DNA of 64,000 bases from Gammaproteobacteria bacterium (GCA_013151645.1 JAADHU010000051.1:174984-238983), one strand, 5' to 3'; shown: positions 31,301 through 39,432, numbered from the stretch's first letter. The notes: generated by a model not told the origin, from the letters alone. Numbers and translations are program-made.

Positions 31301-31524
31301 CCGTCTTCAAGCTCTTCTGTTCCGACAGAGATGGCGGGATAGAAGGTATCGACGCCGGCGCGCTTGATACGCGAACCCGTGACGATGATTTCTTCAACTT
31401 CCACTTCATCCAGGTCATCTGCATCTTCTTCCTGCGCAAATGCCAGCGGCGCGAACGCCAAAGTGGACGCTCCGATAAGCACACTCGTACTCATCAGGAG
31501 TTTCCTGATATCAAAAGCACTCAT
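28396..31524 (-). CDS. TonB-dependent outer-membrane receptor
   Basis: A 1042-residue receptor of the same general class as its neighbour but clearly different in sequence. It has a signal peptide ending near PLAFAQ, an acidic linker, a TonB-box-like EEIIVTGSRI, a plug (DFLGLGSQRTLTLVNGRRF, then GGAPIYGSDAIAGTINVI) and a barrel ending in FTLTLQGNW. AAGGGGA precedes the ATG. The upstream region carries two dyads (31575-31595 and 31701-31720) that may bind a regulator. The ligand is unknown. Confidence 0.93.
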   Translation of the reverse strand: MSAFDIRKLLMSTSVLIGASTLAFAPLAFAQEEDADDLDEVEVEEIIVTGSRIKRAGVDTFYPAISVGTEELEDGAFVNIADALNQIPSFGTPDASPFGAQNSFSVGQNFVDFLGLGSQRTLTLVNGRRFVSANTPSIFGQNGGQQVDFNVIPIALVERIETISVGGAPIYGSDAIAGTINVILKDRYEGVQVTMQRGASSKKDGDFERISLVAGANFSDGRGNVTMSMESSRQEGLLLNSRPRFTANDPFFGDEEGANDFRLIYRDRRINLFNNSGQISQGPVTLPSLGVGTMQDGNFYQFDSNSNLVPYIPGQDYSGSAFFALGGSGPDFFDDVAQIQSPLEREVFTARMNYDLTDNVTFSSDVLFSNSWGDELVNQGGFQTFIFGGTSGALLFQADNPFLHPDAQQLLSDIGASEFYMNRFNNDIIDSSNQRKQFLWQATAALEGDFEVGERNVFWSISATHGESSGTTTREGIVDGRFLSALDARRLSVADLALVDEQEILAFSGTTSAGVGDIVCESVFQAALGNVSGVSGSGVTDRDLPFVQGCAPLNLFGEGARSELARDWVTADQLTNSEIEQSVFNVNIGSDLFELPAGWAAVNLGYENRREFALFTPGSGTEIPITRSSPFAETGGQYETDEFYGEVVIPLVDSDMNWSFLEFAELNGAYRKIDNSLAGSQDVWTVGMRVAPVNGLSFRANYTESIRAPSLVELFAPQNQSFSTGRDPCDSRFIADGPVPATRLANCTASIANYDPGNFTSEVVNATAIGRTGGNPNLSNETAQSYTIGLTFEPSAIEGLLFTADYINIELSDAIQVLGLTQLMTSCLDSTSFPNISSCDAFTRDAGGQVVDFTTGQSNAALFLYESLQMNIQYEFEVSSLLAGISDSLGARSLGSFQTRMRFDHPIERNISVVGEVADSTIGGYADPEWSGTFDFIWSGENTRIFWRTLYSGKPYLDTFRNDRFAVNGIGRQKADARYINNVTVSYSLDSLFPGAPETTMIQLGIGNVLNRKPDLIQEARGFYGTPELLGRNFTLTLQGNW

Positions 31525-31574
31525 TAAATTCCCCTTAATAAATTGCAGTTTGTTTTTTTAACAGTTGGACAAGT

Positions 31575-31595
31575 TTGACGTGTTATGCACGTCAA
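31575..31595. promoter_or_regulatory. Dyad TTGACGTG-N5-CACGTCAA upstream of receptor gene
   Basis: A perfect 8-bp inverted repeat with a 5-base spacer, 51 bases before the receptor ATG and so within the expected promoter zone. On the minus strand a TTGACG lies inside the dyad. Candidate operator. Confidence 0.5.
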
Positions 31596-31700
31596 CGCGG
31601 CGGGTGGTCTATTTGCCACACCTGCCATGGCAGCGATAATGCGCTAACTAGTAACATTTGTAAACGTATTGCCAAGTTTGATTACGACAGGCCATTCAGG

Positions 31701-31720
31701 GTGTTGTTATTAAACAACAC
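31701..31720. promoter_or_regulatory. Dyad GTGTTGTT-N4-AACAACAC
   Basis: A perfect 8-bp inverted repeat with an AT-only centre, about 180 bases upstream of the receptor start. Its different sequence from the promoter-proximal dyad suggests a second factor, for example an activator or catabolite-type regulator. Confidence 0.45.
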
Positions 31721-32101
31721 AAATGCCGCGCCAGCCAATATTTCATAAACCGGGCCTCGCTACGAAGAATCAGCTCCAAACCCACCGGATGCGGCACCAA
31801 GCCAGATCCCACGCGGTTTGTGTCGACGATGGCTGAGCCAGCGACACGCTTTCGCCGGTCGTTTTTGGCACGCTAACGACTGGTGCCGACCGCATTCCGG
31901 ACGCTCATACAGTGTGTGTATATAACGAATTCTACTGTACCGAAACTTAACGTAATGCTGTTTTTCCTCGCTCATTCGAGCGCCTTAACGGCGCTACACA
32001 CTGGCTGGTAGCGTCACCGGAAATCTGCAAGGCCCGCCGGGAGTCACCGCGATTTTGCGATATGATTGTCGTCCGGCCAATACTTAATCGGAGAGAACTA
32101 T

Positions 32102-32518
32102 ATGGCTAGCGAAACTTTTTCGGGGGGCTGCCTGTGCGGGGCGGTGCACTTCGAAATAACCGGCGACGTCCGAACTTTTCTGCATTGCCACTGCTTGCGC
32201 TGCCGAAAATCGAGCGGCACGGGGCACGCCAGTAATCTAATCCTCAAACCGGATACCGCCACGTGGGTTTCCGGCGAGGATAAACTGCGTACATTCAAGG
32301 TACCCGACGCAGAGCGATTCCGTACCGTATTTTGCGCTGATTGCGGCAGCCCGTTGCCCCGCATTGCAGCGGATATGAGCATGGCCGTGGTCCCGGCAGG
32401 CAGTCTCGACCATGAACCGGAAGCGATCCCGGTTGGCCGCATTTTCGACGACTCCAAAGCGTCATGGTCTTGCGGCAACTCGGAACTGCCCGTCTGGCCC
32501 GAGTACCCGCAGCAATAG
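32102..32518 (+). CDS. GFA-family zinc protein (glutathione-dependent formaldehyde-activating enzyme-like)
   Basis: A 138-residue GFA/Mss4-fold protein. The zinc-binding cysteines are seen as CLCGAVHFE, HCHCLRCRKSSG and FCADCGSPLP, the complete family pattern. The first characterised member was linked to the formaldehyde-glutathione reaction, but most members are unassigned. GGAGAGAA just before the ATG at 32102 decides the start over a frame opening at 32066. Confidence 0.88.
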   Translation: MASETFSGGCLCGAVHFEITGDVRTFLHCHCLRCRKSSGTGHASNLILKPDTATWVSGEDKLRTFKVPDAERFRTVFCADCGSPLPRIAADMSMAVVPAGSLDHEPEAIPVGRIFDDSKASWSCGNSELPVWPEYPQQ

Positions 32519-32744
32519 GATCAGTCCGCCGGGACAGCGCCCGATCTTCACCGGCAACAGCGCGACTCCCGGGGAATTTTCGCTCTCTCGCCGTGTCCGT
32601 TATTATGTGAATTGGCGCAAGGAATTGAGGCGGTGAATCAGTAACAGTAAGAGGCACGGCTTTGTGCTTGCGAAACGGCGCGTTAGACCGCTATTCATAG
32701 CTATAGATATCATAGCGTTATTGGGATGGACTGGCAGTACTCGA

Positions 32745-33509
32745 ATGCTTATCACGCCGAACAGAAACAACCTGAACAGGATCGTCGTCCTCAATCCCAA
32801 GGGCGGCTGTGGAAAAACCACGCTCGCCACCAATCTGGCCAGCTACTACTCTCTTAAAGGCCCCATGCCCGCGGTGATGGACTGCGATCCACAAGGATCC
32901 ACGATGAGCTGGCTGGATCGGCGAGACGCATCGCGTCCACCCATACACGGTATTGCTGCCTACAAGAAAACGATGCAGGCGACGCGCAGCTGGCAGCTGC
33001 GCGTGCCGAACGAAACCACCAATCTGATCGTGGATTCGCCCGCCAGTCTGACCCACGATGACTTGCGCGAAATCACTCGTGACGCGACCAGCATCCTGGT
33101 ACCGGTGCTGCCCTCCGCCATCGATATTCACGCCGCTTCGCGCTGTATCGCCGATTTGCTGCTGGTGGCAAAGATTGATCGACGCGAAAACAAACTGGCG
33201 GTGGTCGCCAACCGCACGCGTCGAAATACTAAAAGCTTCGATAAATTGATGCGTTTTCTGGATTCACTGGGTATCCCCATTATCGCGGTGTTGCGCGACA
33301 GCCAGAATTACGTACGAGGCGCCGAACAGGGCATTGGCATCGTAGAAATGCAGCCTTACAAAGTACGTAAAGACCGAGAGGAACTCGAGAAAATCATTAC
33401 CTGGCTCGACACACCACCGATTGACCGACGTGACTCATTTGATTGCCGTCCTGCCACTCCCCCCAGCAATGTAACGCTTCTGCACAAACCACAGTTCAAC
33501 GCGGGATAG
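32745..33509 (+). CDS. Orphan ParA-family ATPase
   Basis: A 254-residue ParA/MinD-type ATPase starting at ATG 32745. It has the deviant Walker A KGGCGKTTLATNL, Walker A' DCDPQGSTMSWL and a Walker B-like LIVDSPASL. No parB or partner gene is adjacent, so it is not an ordinary chromosome-partition locus; relatives position chemotaxis arrays, microcompartments or other cargo. The C-terminal 40 residues after DTPP look disordered. Its stop lies five bases from the stop of the convergent ammonia-lyase gene. Confidence 0.88.
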   Translation: MLITPNRNNLNRIVVLNPKGGCGKTTLATNLASYYSLKGPMPAVMDCDPQGSTMSWLDRRDASRPPIHGIAAYKKTMQATRSWQLRVPNETTNLIVDSPASLTHDDLREITRDATSILVPVLPSAIDIHAASRCIADLLLVAKIDRRENKLAVVANRTRRNTKSFDKLMRFLDSLGIPIIAVLRDSQNYVRGAEQGIGIVEMQPYKVRKDREELEKIITWLDTPPIDRRDSFDCRPATPPSNVTLLHKPQFNAG

Positions 33510-33514
33510 GCGTC

Positions 33515-34486
33515 TCAGGCACCGCTCTGGATCGAGCCGAACAATTCAGCATCGACATTACCGCCGCTAAGAACGACCGCGGTGACCGTATCCTTAACAA
33601 CTATTTTTTTCGCCAGAACGGCCGCCAGTGCGACAGCACCGCCCGGCTCGACGACCAGCTTCAAGTGCCGGAAGACGAAACGCATTGCTTCGGCAACCTC
33701 CTCATCGGTTACGGTCAGCACTCCACTGGCCAGTTTTTGATTGATCGCAAACGTCATCTTACCCGGTGTTTCGGTTTGCAATGCGTCGCAAATTGAACGC
33801 GCCGACCTGGCGTTGCGCACGCGCTCACCGCTTTGCATCGAGCGCAGGGTGTCATCGAATTCGACGGGCTCGACGAGATACACGTCGGTGCGTGGAGAAA
33901 TGGCTCTGATCGCAGTGGCACAACCGGCACTCAAACCACCGCCGCCGCAACAAATAATCACCTGATCCGGTGTCACGCCCATCGCCGCGCTCTGCTGCAT
34001 GATTTCCAGTCCTGCCGTGCCCTGCCCCTCGATAATTTTCCGTTCCTCATAGGAAGGTACGAGCACGGCACCACTCTCGGTGGCGATACGTCGGGCGATC
34101 GCTTCCCGATCGTCGTTATATCGATCGTAGAGCACGACCTCTCCGCCAAGTCGCCGTGTATTGGCAATCTTGGCTTTCGGCGCATCCTCCGGCATGACAA
34201 TCGTCGTCTTGATCCCCAGCAAACCGCCCGCCGCGGCAACGCCCTGTGCATGATTTCCGGACGACCATGCGACCACACCGCACGCGGCCTGCTCCGGCGT
34301 CATTTGACACATCATGTTATAGGCGCCGCGAATCTTGAATGACCCGGTTCGCTGCAGGCACTCCGGCTTGAGCAGAATCTGTCCGCCGACGATGCGATCC
34401 AGCTCGGACGACACCAGCAACGGCGTCTCTACGATAATTTCTTTCAGGCGTGCGGCGGCGGCCTGAATATCCTGAAGCTCTATCAT
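33515..34486 (-). CDS. PLP-dependent threonine/serine dehydratase (catabolic type)
   Basis: A 323-residue fold-type II PLP enzyme. The PLP lysine is in TGSFKIRGAYNM, SSGNHAQGVA is the asparagine loop, and CGGGGLSAG binds phosphate. It lacks the C-terminal regulatory domain of biosynthetic IlvA, so it resembles catabolic threonine dehydratase or serine racemase. It would convert threonine to 2-oxobutyrate or serine to pyruvate. Start ATG 34486, just after the pterin dehydratase stop (13 bases), so the two share a transcript. Confidence 0.9.
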   Translation of the reverse strand: MIELQDIQAAAARLKEIIVETPLLVSSELDRIVGGQILLKPECLQRTGSFKIRGAYNMMCQMTPEQAACGVVAWSSGNHAQGVAAAGGLLGIKTTIVMPEDAPKAKIANTRRLGGEVVLYDRYNDDREAIARRIATESGAVLVPSYEERKIIEGQGTAGLEIMQQSAAMGVTPDQVIICCGGGGLSAGCATAIRAISPRTDVYLVEPVEFDDTLRSMQSGERVRNARSARSICDALQTETPGKMTFAINQKLASGVLTVTDEEVAEAMRFVFRHLKLVVEPGGAVALAAVLAKKIVVKDTVTAVVLSGGNVDAELFGSIQSGA

Positions 34487-34499
34487 GTCCGATGCATTC

Positions 34500-34844
34500 T
34501 CAAAACGTATCAGCGGAAAGTCGATCGATCTTGGCGGCACAAATGAAGTCGTTGTCGGACAGGCCGTCAATGGCATGCGTCGTGTATCGCACTGTGCAGG
34601 ATCCGTAACTGACCTGCAGGTCCGGGTGATGACCTTCCGTCGTCGCAACCCAGGCAACGGCATTGACAAATGCGATAGTCCGACTGAAAACTGCAAAGCG
34701 AAATTCCTGGAATATGGACTTGCCGTCATCGCTGAGAGACCAGGCCGATTCCAGCGATGACAACAACTCGCGCGAGCGTTCGAGGCTCAGCGGCAACACT
34801 CCACCTTCACAAGGTTTACAGGTCTGCTCCGTAAGACTACCCAT
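34500..34844 (-). CDS. phhB: Pterin-4a-carbinolamine dehydratase
   Basis: A 114-residue enzyme that regenerates the pterin cofactor of aromatic amino-acid hydroxylases. The active-site motif EGHHPDL and the following VSYGSCTVRYTTHAIDGLSDNDF are diagnostic. Length matches PhhB. No phenylalanine hydroxylase is in the window; it precedes the threonine/serine dehydratase in a likely two-gene transcript starting after the terminator at 34912-34936. Confidence 0.93.
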   Translation of the reverse strand: MGSLTEQTCKPCEGGVLPLSLERSRELLSSLESAWSLSDDGKSIFQEFRFAVFSRTIAFVNAVAWVATTEGHHPDLQVSYGSCTVRYTTHAIDGLSDNDFICAAKIDRLSADTF

Positions 34845-34911
34845 CGATTTCCGACTCCAGCCGTTTGAATCTGGCCACTATAAGACCTGAAGAGCGCAAT
34901 GCACAAACCTG

Positions 34912-34936
34912 AAAAAGCCGGCCCTTACGGGCCGGC
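34912..34936 (-). terminator. Rho-independent terminator of the OmpA-domain gene
   Basis: Stem GCCGGCCC/GGGCCGGC with a four-base loop; on the minus strand it ends in five T. It lies 48 bases after the OmpA-domain gene stop. Confidence 0.85.
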
Positions 34937-34983
34937 AGGGGAGAGACTCGCGACGGAGCCTCGGGGGGAGCTCCAATGATCTT

Positions 34984-35712
34984 TTACTGAAGCGGATTGG
35001 CGGCGAATGACGGCGACTCATCAATGAACAAGACAAGGCTCACTTTCCGTTCCAGCGCATAACTGTCGACATTGCCGTCGGCCGACGGGGTTTCACCGTG
35101 AGCATCCATTTGAATACGGCCCTCCGGCACACCATTGATGATCAGCACATCGCGCACATGCTCGACGCGCCGAATTGACAAATCCTGGTTGTAATTTGCA
35201 TCACCGCGTTCGTCGGCGTAACCGTCCAGCTTGACGAACACATCGGGCATTGCAGCCAGGCTGGCAGCAAGATCGTTCAAGCGCTTGTCGGTAGACTCAG
35301 TCAGCACATACTCGTCCGTCTTGAACAGCAGATCCATTTCGATACCGGCCTGCAATAACGACAACAGTTCAGGGCGAGCGACACTGCGCATGCGCTCAAG
35401 ATCGCCGCCAAGAGAATCGATATCTCCGTTCAATGCGGCGACACTTTGCTGCAATTCCCGGACACGAGCCCGCGAACCCTCCAGATCGTCACTCAATGCA
35501 GCCACCTGCTCTTTTCGCCTGCCGAAAACATCACCCAGTTTCGCACCGACGGCACTCCCAAGAAGGGCACCAACCGGGCCACCAACAACGGCGCCGACGA
35601 CGAGGCCACTACTGATGCCGACATGCTCCTCCCGCGAAGCCGGCTCCGCTGCAAAAGCCGAACCAACCGCAAAACAGGCGATAACCCCAAAAACTCCAGT
35701 ATGAATACGCAT
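34984..35712 (-). CDS. OmpA-domain protein with glycine zipper
   Basis: A 242-residue exported protein starting at 35712. A signal peptide (ending SAFAA) is followed by a glycine-zipper hydrophobic stretch (VVGAVVGGPVGALLGSAVGA), a coiled coil (about residues 70-105), and a C-terminal OmpA-like peptidoglycan-binding domain (KLDGYADERGDANYNQDL then SIRRVEHVRDVLI). The architecture recalls sortase-associated PdsO-like proteins, but no sortase gene is present. It lies downstream of the kinase/vWA operon on the same strand, separated by a long palindrome, and could anchor that machinery to the cell wall; that link is only positional. Confidence 0.87.
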   Translation of the reverse strand: MRIHTGVFGVIACFAVGSAFAAEPASREEHVGISSGLVVGAVVGGPVGALLGSAVGAKLGDVFGRRKEQVAALSDDLEGSRARVRELQQSVAALNGDIDSLGGDLERMRSVARPELLSLLQAGIEMDLLFKTDEYVLTESTDKRLNDLAASLAAMPDVFVKLDGYADERGDANYNQDLSIRRVEHVRDVLIINGVPEGRIQMDAHGETPSADGNVDSYALERKVSLVLFIDESPSFAANPLQ

Positions 35713-35836
35713 TTTGACTTCCTCCGATGGATAAGGACCACCGTTGTGGCCGCTTTCGAGGTCAATTAGGCGCGAATACAAAGTTCTACAGAGGGCGAAA
35801 GAGTGGCGGCCTGCCGGTAAATTATGACGAAATCAG

Positions 35837-35930
35837 GCAGCCGTTCGGGCACGAATGTGGGTGCCTGTCCGAAGGAATCAAGGGCTTATTGAGTTCGGAC
35901 AGGTACCCACATTCGTGCCCGAACGGCTGC
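35837..35930. repeat. Long palindrome, copy A (37-bp arms)
   Basis: Left arm 35837-35873 and right arm 35894-35930 are complementary over 37 bases with one G-T wobble. The 20-base loop reads GGAATCAAGGGCTTATTGAG. It lies 47 bases after the last gene of the kinase/vWA operon. The loop resembles those of copies B and C although the arms differ. There is no T tract, so it is not a classical terminator. Confidence 0.85.
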
Positions 35931-35977
35931 TAACCGCTTTCCCAATCATGATCACGATCAGGTCACGCTGATTACTC

Positions 35978-36973
35978 TTAACGTCCGCGGTCCGTCAACC
36001 CCACAAACGTTCCCCCATTCCGCTCACACATCAGTCGCATCAAACCCGCGAAACGCTGCGAACTCTTGGGAATGCTGTTGCCGCCAAAAGAATACGGAAA
36101 GCCCACGGCGTGAATGCGCACGAGCCGATTGCCGTCTTCGTCTTCTGTATTGATGGAGTCGATTTCTCGCAAGGTCGCTTCCATGGAACCACCCTGAAAT
36201 TCGTCACCAAACACATAGATACTGATCTTCTTTCCGGGCGCCCAGAAGGTACGAATGGCGTAGGCGATACCATCGGACGGATCGCTGTCGCTGAACGGTG
36301 CCCATTGGCGCATCTGGTTCTTGATCGCCTGGCGCAACTGAGGCGAATCGGGTATCCAGTTGCTGCCGTATTGCGCGAACATGAAACGACCATTGTCGTT
36401 CATGATCTGCAGGCCTTTGACGGTCGGATAAACATTGAGAACTTCGCTGAGTTTTCGTTCGACGAGACCCCATTTTGCCTGCATGCTGCCGGAAGTATCG
36501 ACGACGAAGATAATGTACTCGCTATCGACTGGAATACCACCGATCGAGTCATCGGGAGCACGCTCGAAATCCGGCCGTAGCCTGCGCATTTCCTCGGTCA
36601 GACGTTGGCGGGCCGATCGAAGTTCGCCCTCATCAACGTCGAGATCCGGAGACTCTGACATGATCAGGTCGTATTGCCCCTGCACGGAGCTCAACTCACG
36701 GCGCAGTTGTGCGAGCGTCATTTTCGTTTCAGAAGTCTCCAGACGCACCGTTTTGAGATCGCGCGTCACGATCGCTGACTGCCCCTGAATATCGAAGAGC
36801 TCTTCCTGCAGGAGCGCAATTAACTGGCGCAGGTCTTCCTCGGTTTTTTCGATAACGACAGGATCATACATCTTGCTCAATACGAGCAGAAGAATGATCG
36901 CACCAAAGCCACAGGAAATGACATCCAGGAACGACAGGCTAAAGGCTTCGACTTCTCGGTTTCTTCTTTTCAT
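35978..36973 (-). CDS. vWA protein with TolR/ExbD-like N-terminal helix (1)
   Basis: A 331-residue protein. A basic N-terminus leads into one membrane helix SFLDVISCGFGAIILLLVL with Asp17 at its cytoplasmic end, the place of the essential Asp in TolR/ExbD. A coiled coil (about 42-105) and a linker follow, then a von Willebrand A domain with a complete MIDAS start DTSGSM at 159-164. The vWA domain would be periplasmic. Last gene of the operon, seven bases after its paralogue. It probably forms the stator partner of the TolQ-like channel gene upstream. No known substrate. Confidence 0.85.
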   Translation of the reverse strand: MKRRNREVEAFSLSFLDVISCGFGAIILLLVLSKMYDPVVIEKTEEDLRQLIALLQEELFDIQGQSAIVTRDLKTVRLETSETKMTLAQLRRELSSVQGQYDLIMSESPDLDVDEGELRSARQRLTEEMRRLRPDFERAPDDSIGGIPVDSEYIIFVVDTSGSMQAKWGLVERKLSEVLNVYPTVKGLQIMNDNGRFMFAQYGSNWIPDSPQLRQAIKNQMRQWAPFSDSDPSDGIAYAIRTFWAPGKKISIYVFGDEFQGGSMEATLREIDSINTEDEDGNRLVRIHAVGFPYSFGGNSIPKSSQRFAGLMRLMCERNGGTFVGLTDRGR

Positions 36974-36980
36974 CGTCAGC

Positions 36981-38072
36981 TCATGGCCAGTCTTTACTTA
37001 TGCTCATGAATGATCCGCCGGTACGGTAAGCGAGCAACCAATAGGCGATGGAAGCTTCGTAGTCGCCTTCCATCGGGTACAGCAGTACATTCACCGGCAC
37101 GCCAGCGGGCACCAGGGCTTGCGCCTCGTAGTGAAAACGCAGGCGCTGCTGGCCGGTTACCATGCCGCGCTCGGTGTCCGGGGTATTCATCGTAGGCAGA
37201 CTATCGATCAGCAGAATGACATTGTCCGGTTTTGGGTTCATTTGATTGATTACGTCGAAGGCCGAGTACATGTTGGTGCCGTTCTCCGGCACTGTTCGTC
37301 GCAGAATTCTGATCGCTTCATCCAATTGTTTTCCGTCGCCCACTTCAAGCCAGACGCCATCACTGCCTTTCAGCACCGGTTTCGCTTCCGTGTTGAAGGA
37401 GTAGATCTGAAACTTGCTGGACTCGGGAAATTGCGCCGCTAACCAGTCCACACTGGCGACGGCCTGCCGCCATTTGAGTGACCGCAGTTTGACCGCTTTC
37501 GACATATTGCGGCGACGAATAATATTGATGATCTTGCGATCGAGCATACTCGCGGACGAATCGACCAATATCAGAATGTGATCGCCACCGACTTTCAAAC
37601 CGGTCAGGTACTGACGATCACCCTCACCGGTAAAATCCCGCACCTGACTGCCGGTTTGCAGGAGCTTCTCACGAGCCAGCAAACGCTTCTTCTCTTCTTC
37701 GAGTCGTTCAACATCTGATTTAAGTTTTTCAACCCGCTCCACTTTGGCGAGCGTGTCCTTATCCTCCTTTTCGAGCTCGGCTTTAAGTTTTTCGATCAGC
37801 GCAATAATCTGTGCGATCTGATCTTCCGCTCGGGCCTCCTCATCGGTTAGATCTTCGATGGTATTTTTTGCCAACACCAGGTTCTTGCGTTGATTCAGGA
37901 TTTCGAATTCGAGTCGCGTCGTTTCTCCCGCCAGTTCCGGCGGCGCATCTGTTTTCTGTGTTACCTGCGAATTGATAATCATGAAGAGAAGGATCACCGC
38001 ACCGAAGCCGCAACTCATGCAATCGAGAAAGGCCATGGTGAAGATCTCCATCTTGCGCCGTTTACGCGCCAT
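36981..38072 (-). CDS. vWA protein with TolR/ExbD-like N-terminal helix (2)
   Basis: A 363-residue paralogue of the downstream gene. The N-terminal helix AFLDCMSCGFGAVILLFMI has Asp17 in the identical position and the shared SCGFGA. A long charged coiled coil (about 55-138) follows, then a vWA domain with MIDAS DSSASM at 171-176 and a later NGTNMYSAF loop supplying a Thr. Single N-in/C-out topology is inferred. It overlaps the actin/FHA gene by 11 bases, implying translational coupling. Together the two paralogues could form the two-subunit core of a TolQR-type 5:2 motor. Confidence 0.85.
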   Translation of the reverse strand: MARKRRKMEIFTMAFLDCMSCGFGAVILLFMIINSQVTQKTDAPPELAGETTRLEFEILNQRKNLVLAKNTIEDLTDEEARAEDQIAQIIALIEKLKAELEKEDKDTLAKVERVEKLKSDVERLEEEKKRLLAREKLLQTGSQVRDFTGEGDRQYLTGLKVGGDHILILVDSSASMLDRKIINIIRRRNMSKAVKLRSLKWRQAVASVDWLAAQFPESSKFQIYSFNTEAKPVLKGSDGVWLEVGDGKQLDEAIRILRRTVPENGTNMYSAFDVINQMNPKPDNVILLIDSLPTMNTPDTERGMVTGQQRLRFHYEAQALVPAGVPVNVLLYPMEGDYEASIAYWLLAYRTGGSFMSISKDWP

Positions 38073-39432
38073 GATCTTCGTCCGTCGTAATCAGTTGAAA
38101 TTCGTATCCCGGAGAGCCCACTCTCAACGAGTCACCCACCTGCAAAACCGTCGACCCGTTTATGCGGTGACCGTTTACAAAAGTGCCATAGCGGCTGTGA
38201 TCTTCAACGACACATTGCCGGCCGACGCGGGATAGAGAACAGTGTCGACGAGACACCCCTGGCATGTCACCGCCCAGCAGGACACTTCGATCCGAATCAG
38301 CGGTTTGCGAACCCACAACCAGCGGCACCGAATCAATCGCATAGGCTGTCGTCTTGTAAAGGACGTGTGTAGGGACGTTACCCGGCGTCTTTTCGATCTC
38401 TGGTCGCTCAAGAACGAATGCCGCCTGGTCCCACGGCAGCTGACGCAACAGACTGACTCCCGAAGCGGATGCTTCACGGTCTCGACAGCGCGCCAGAGCG
38501 CCACGTGCTGTCGCCCCGGGTTCGAGGGCGAATATTTCCCCGCCAACGCGGGCCTTCAGCATGTCGGCAAGACCCGGCAGGCGGGCCACTCGATCCGTAA
38601 TCTGAATAGCAGGTACTTCATCCGCGCGGTACAGGGCGCGTAACTTGCTCACGATAACCTGGTAAAAAGGCGCGGCGGCGGCGATGAGGCTGAGCGATTC
38701 TATTTCGGCACGATGCTTAATACCGTCGAATTCAAGCTCGAGTTCCACCACGTCCTCCGTCGAAGCCAGTGCCAGCCACTTGCCGAGCTTGTTCAGCAGA
38801 ATCTGTTCCGTCACAGCGGTGTGCAGCGGGTCAAAGCGTGATTGCTGCACGAACGTCTCTGCCACAGTCTTGATCCACGCGTTGTAAAGCGCATGTACAC
38901 CACAGTCTTGCAATACTTCGGATTGTTCCACCTGTGACTGGCCAGCCTGATTCATTCTCGACAACATCGAGCCGTGCAATCCGATGTCGACGTGTACCAG
39001 CACGGCATCCTTGTATTCACGACGGGTAGCCGCCACGGCGGCATCGACAAGTGTCACGAAAGAAAGGCCCACTTCGCCGGCCACGCCGAGCAGCAAGCCA
39101 AGATTGGTGGCATCCATGTAAGCCGGCACGGCAACGATTAGCTGACGCTCGGCATTGCCGGCCGCCGCCCACATTTGTTCAAGCTGGCGACTCACCAGGT
39201 CTGCGGCGCTGAGGTGACCGAAACGTTGGTCAGCGAGCGGTTTGGATTCCAGCGCGGACCAGTAACGATGTTGAATGCGACGCGGGCTGATGCGTGCCTG
39301 GCCGAATGCGGCATCGCCGGTCGTCAGTTGCTCATCATTGAGTATCGCAAAACCGGGTTCCCGGTAGACGATACCCTGATCGCTAAGCAGCGTAATTCCG
39401 GCATCATTCAAGTGAGTGGCTAATTGCGGCAC
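38062..39432 (-). CDS. Actin/Hsp70-like ATPase domain fused to FHA domain
   Basis: A 456-residue cytoplasmic protein. Residues 1-330 resemble the Hsp70/actin fold: an AVLVHVDIGLHGSMLS strand in the place of the phosphate-2 loop, TLVDAAVAA at the connect region, and ITDRVARLPGLADMLKARVG as the adenosine-type motif; the similarity is remote. Residues about 365-456 are a canonical FHA domain (GVSRRHCSLSR, YGTFVNGHRI) that binds phosphothreonine. The neighbouring kinase is the natural source of the phosphate. It overlaps the next gene by 11 bases. Confidence 0.8.
   Translation of the reverse strand: MPQLATHLNDAGITLLSDQGIVYREPGFAILNDEQLTTGDAAFGQARISPRRIQHRYWSALESKPLADQRFGHLSAADLVSRQLEQMWAAAGNAERQLIVAVPAYMDATNLGLLLGVAGEVGLSFVTLVDAAVAATRREYKDAVLVHVDIGLHGSMLSRMNQAGQSQVEQSEVLQDCGVHALYNAWIKTVAETFVQQSRFDPLHTAVTEQILLNKLGKWLALASTEDVVELELEFDGIKHRAEIESLSLIAAAAPFYQVIVSKLRALYRADEVPAIQITDRVARLPGLADMLKARVGGEIFALEPGATARGALARCRDREASASGVSLLRQLPWDQAAFVLERPEIEKTPGNVPTHVLYKTTAYAIDSVPLVVGSQTADSDRSVLLGGDMPGVSRRHCSLSRVGRQCVVEDHSRYGTFVNGHRINGSTVLQVGDSLRVGSPGYEFQLITTDEDHGA

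Larger units (their letters stand above)
31525..32065. other. 541-bp intergenic region with regulatory dyads
   Basis: Between the second receptor and the GFA gene no convincing coding sequence is seen. The receptor-proximal 200 bases are AT-rich and hold two perfect dyads described separately. A 71-codon minus-strand frame at 31760-31975 has no protein-like features. Confidence 0.6.

Noticed and set aside
31760..31975. 71-codon minus-strand frame in the receptor/GFA gap
   Set aside because: No ribosome binding site, no recognisable motif and an unlikely residue composition.
34984..35712. Sortase-system (PdsO) assignment for the OmpA-domain protein
   Set aside because: The domain order is similar but no sortase or sortase substrate is in the window, so only a general OmpA-domain call is made.
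35837..35930. Reading the long palindrome as a classical rho-independent terminator
   Set aside because: The 37-bp stem is far longer than usual and no T tract follows on either strand; the conserved loop points to a repeat family.
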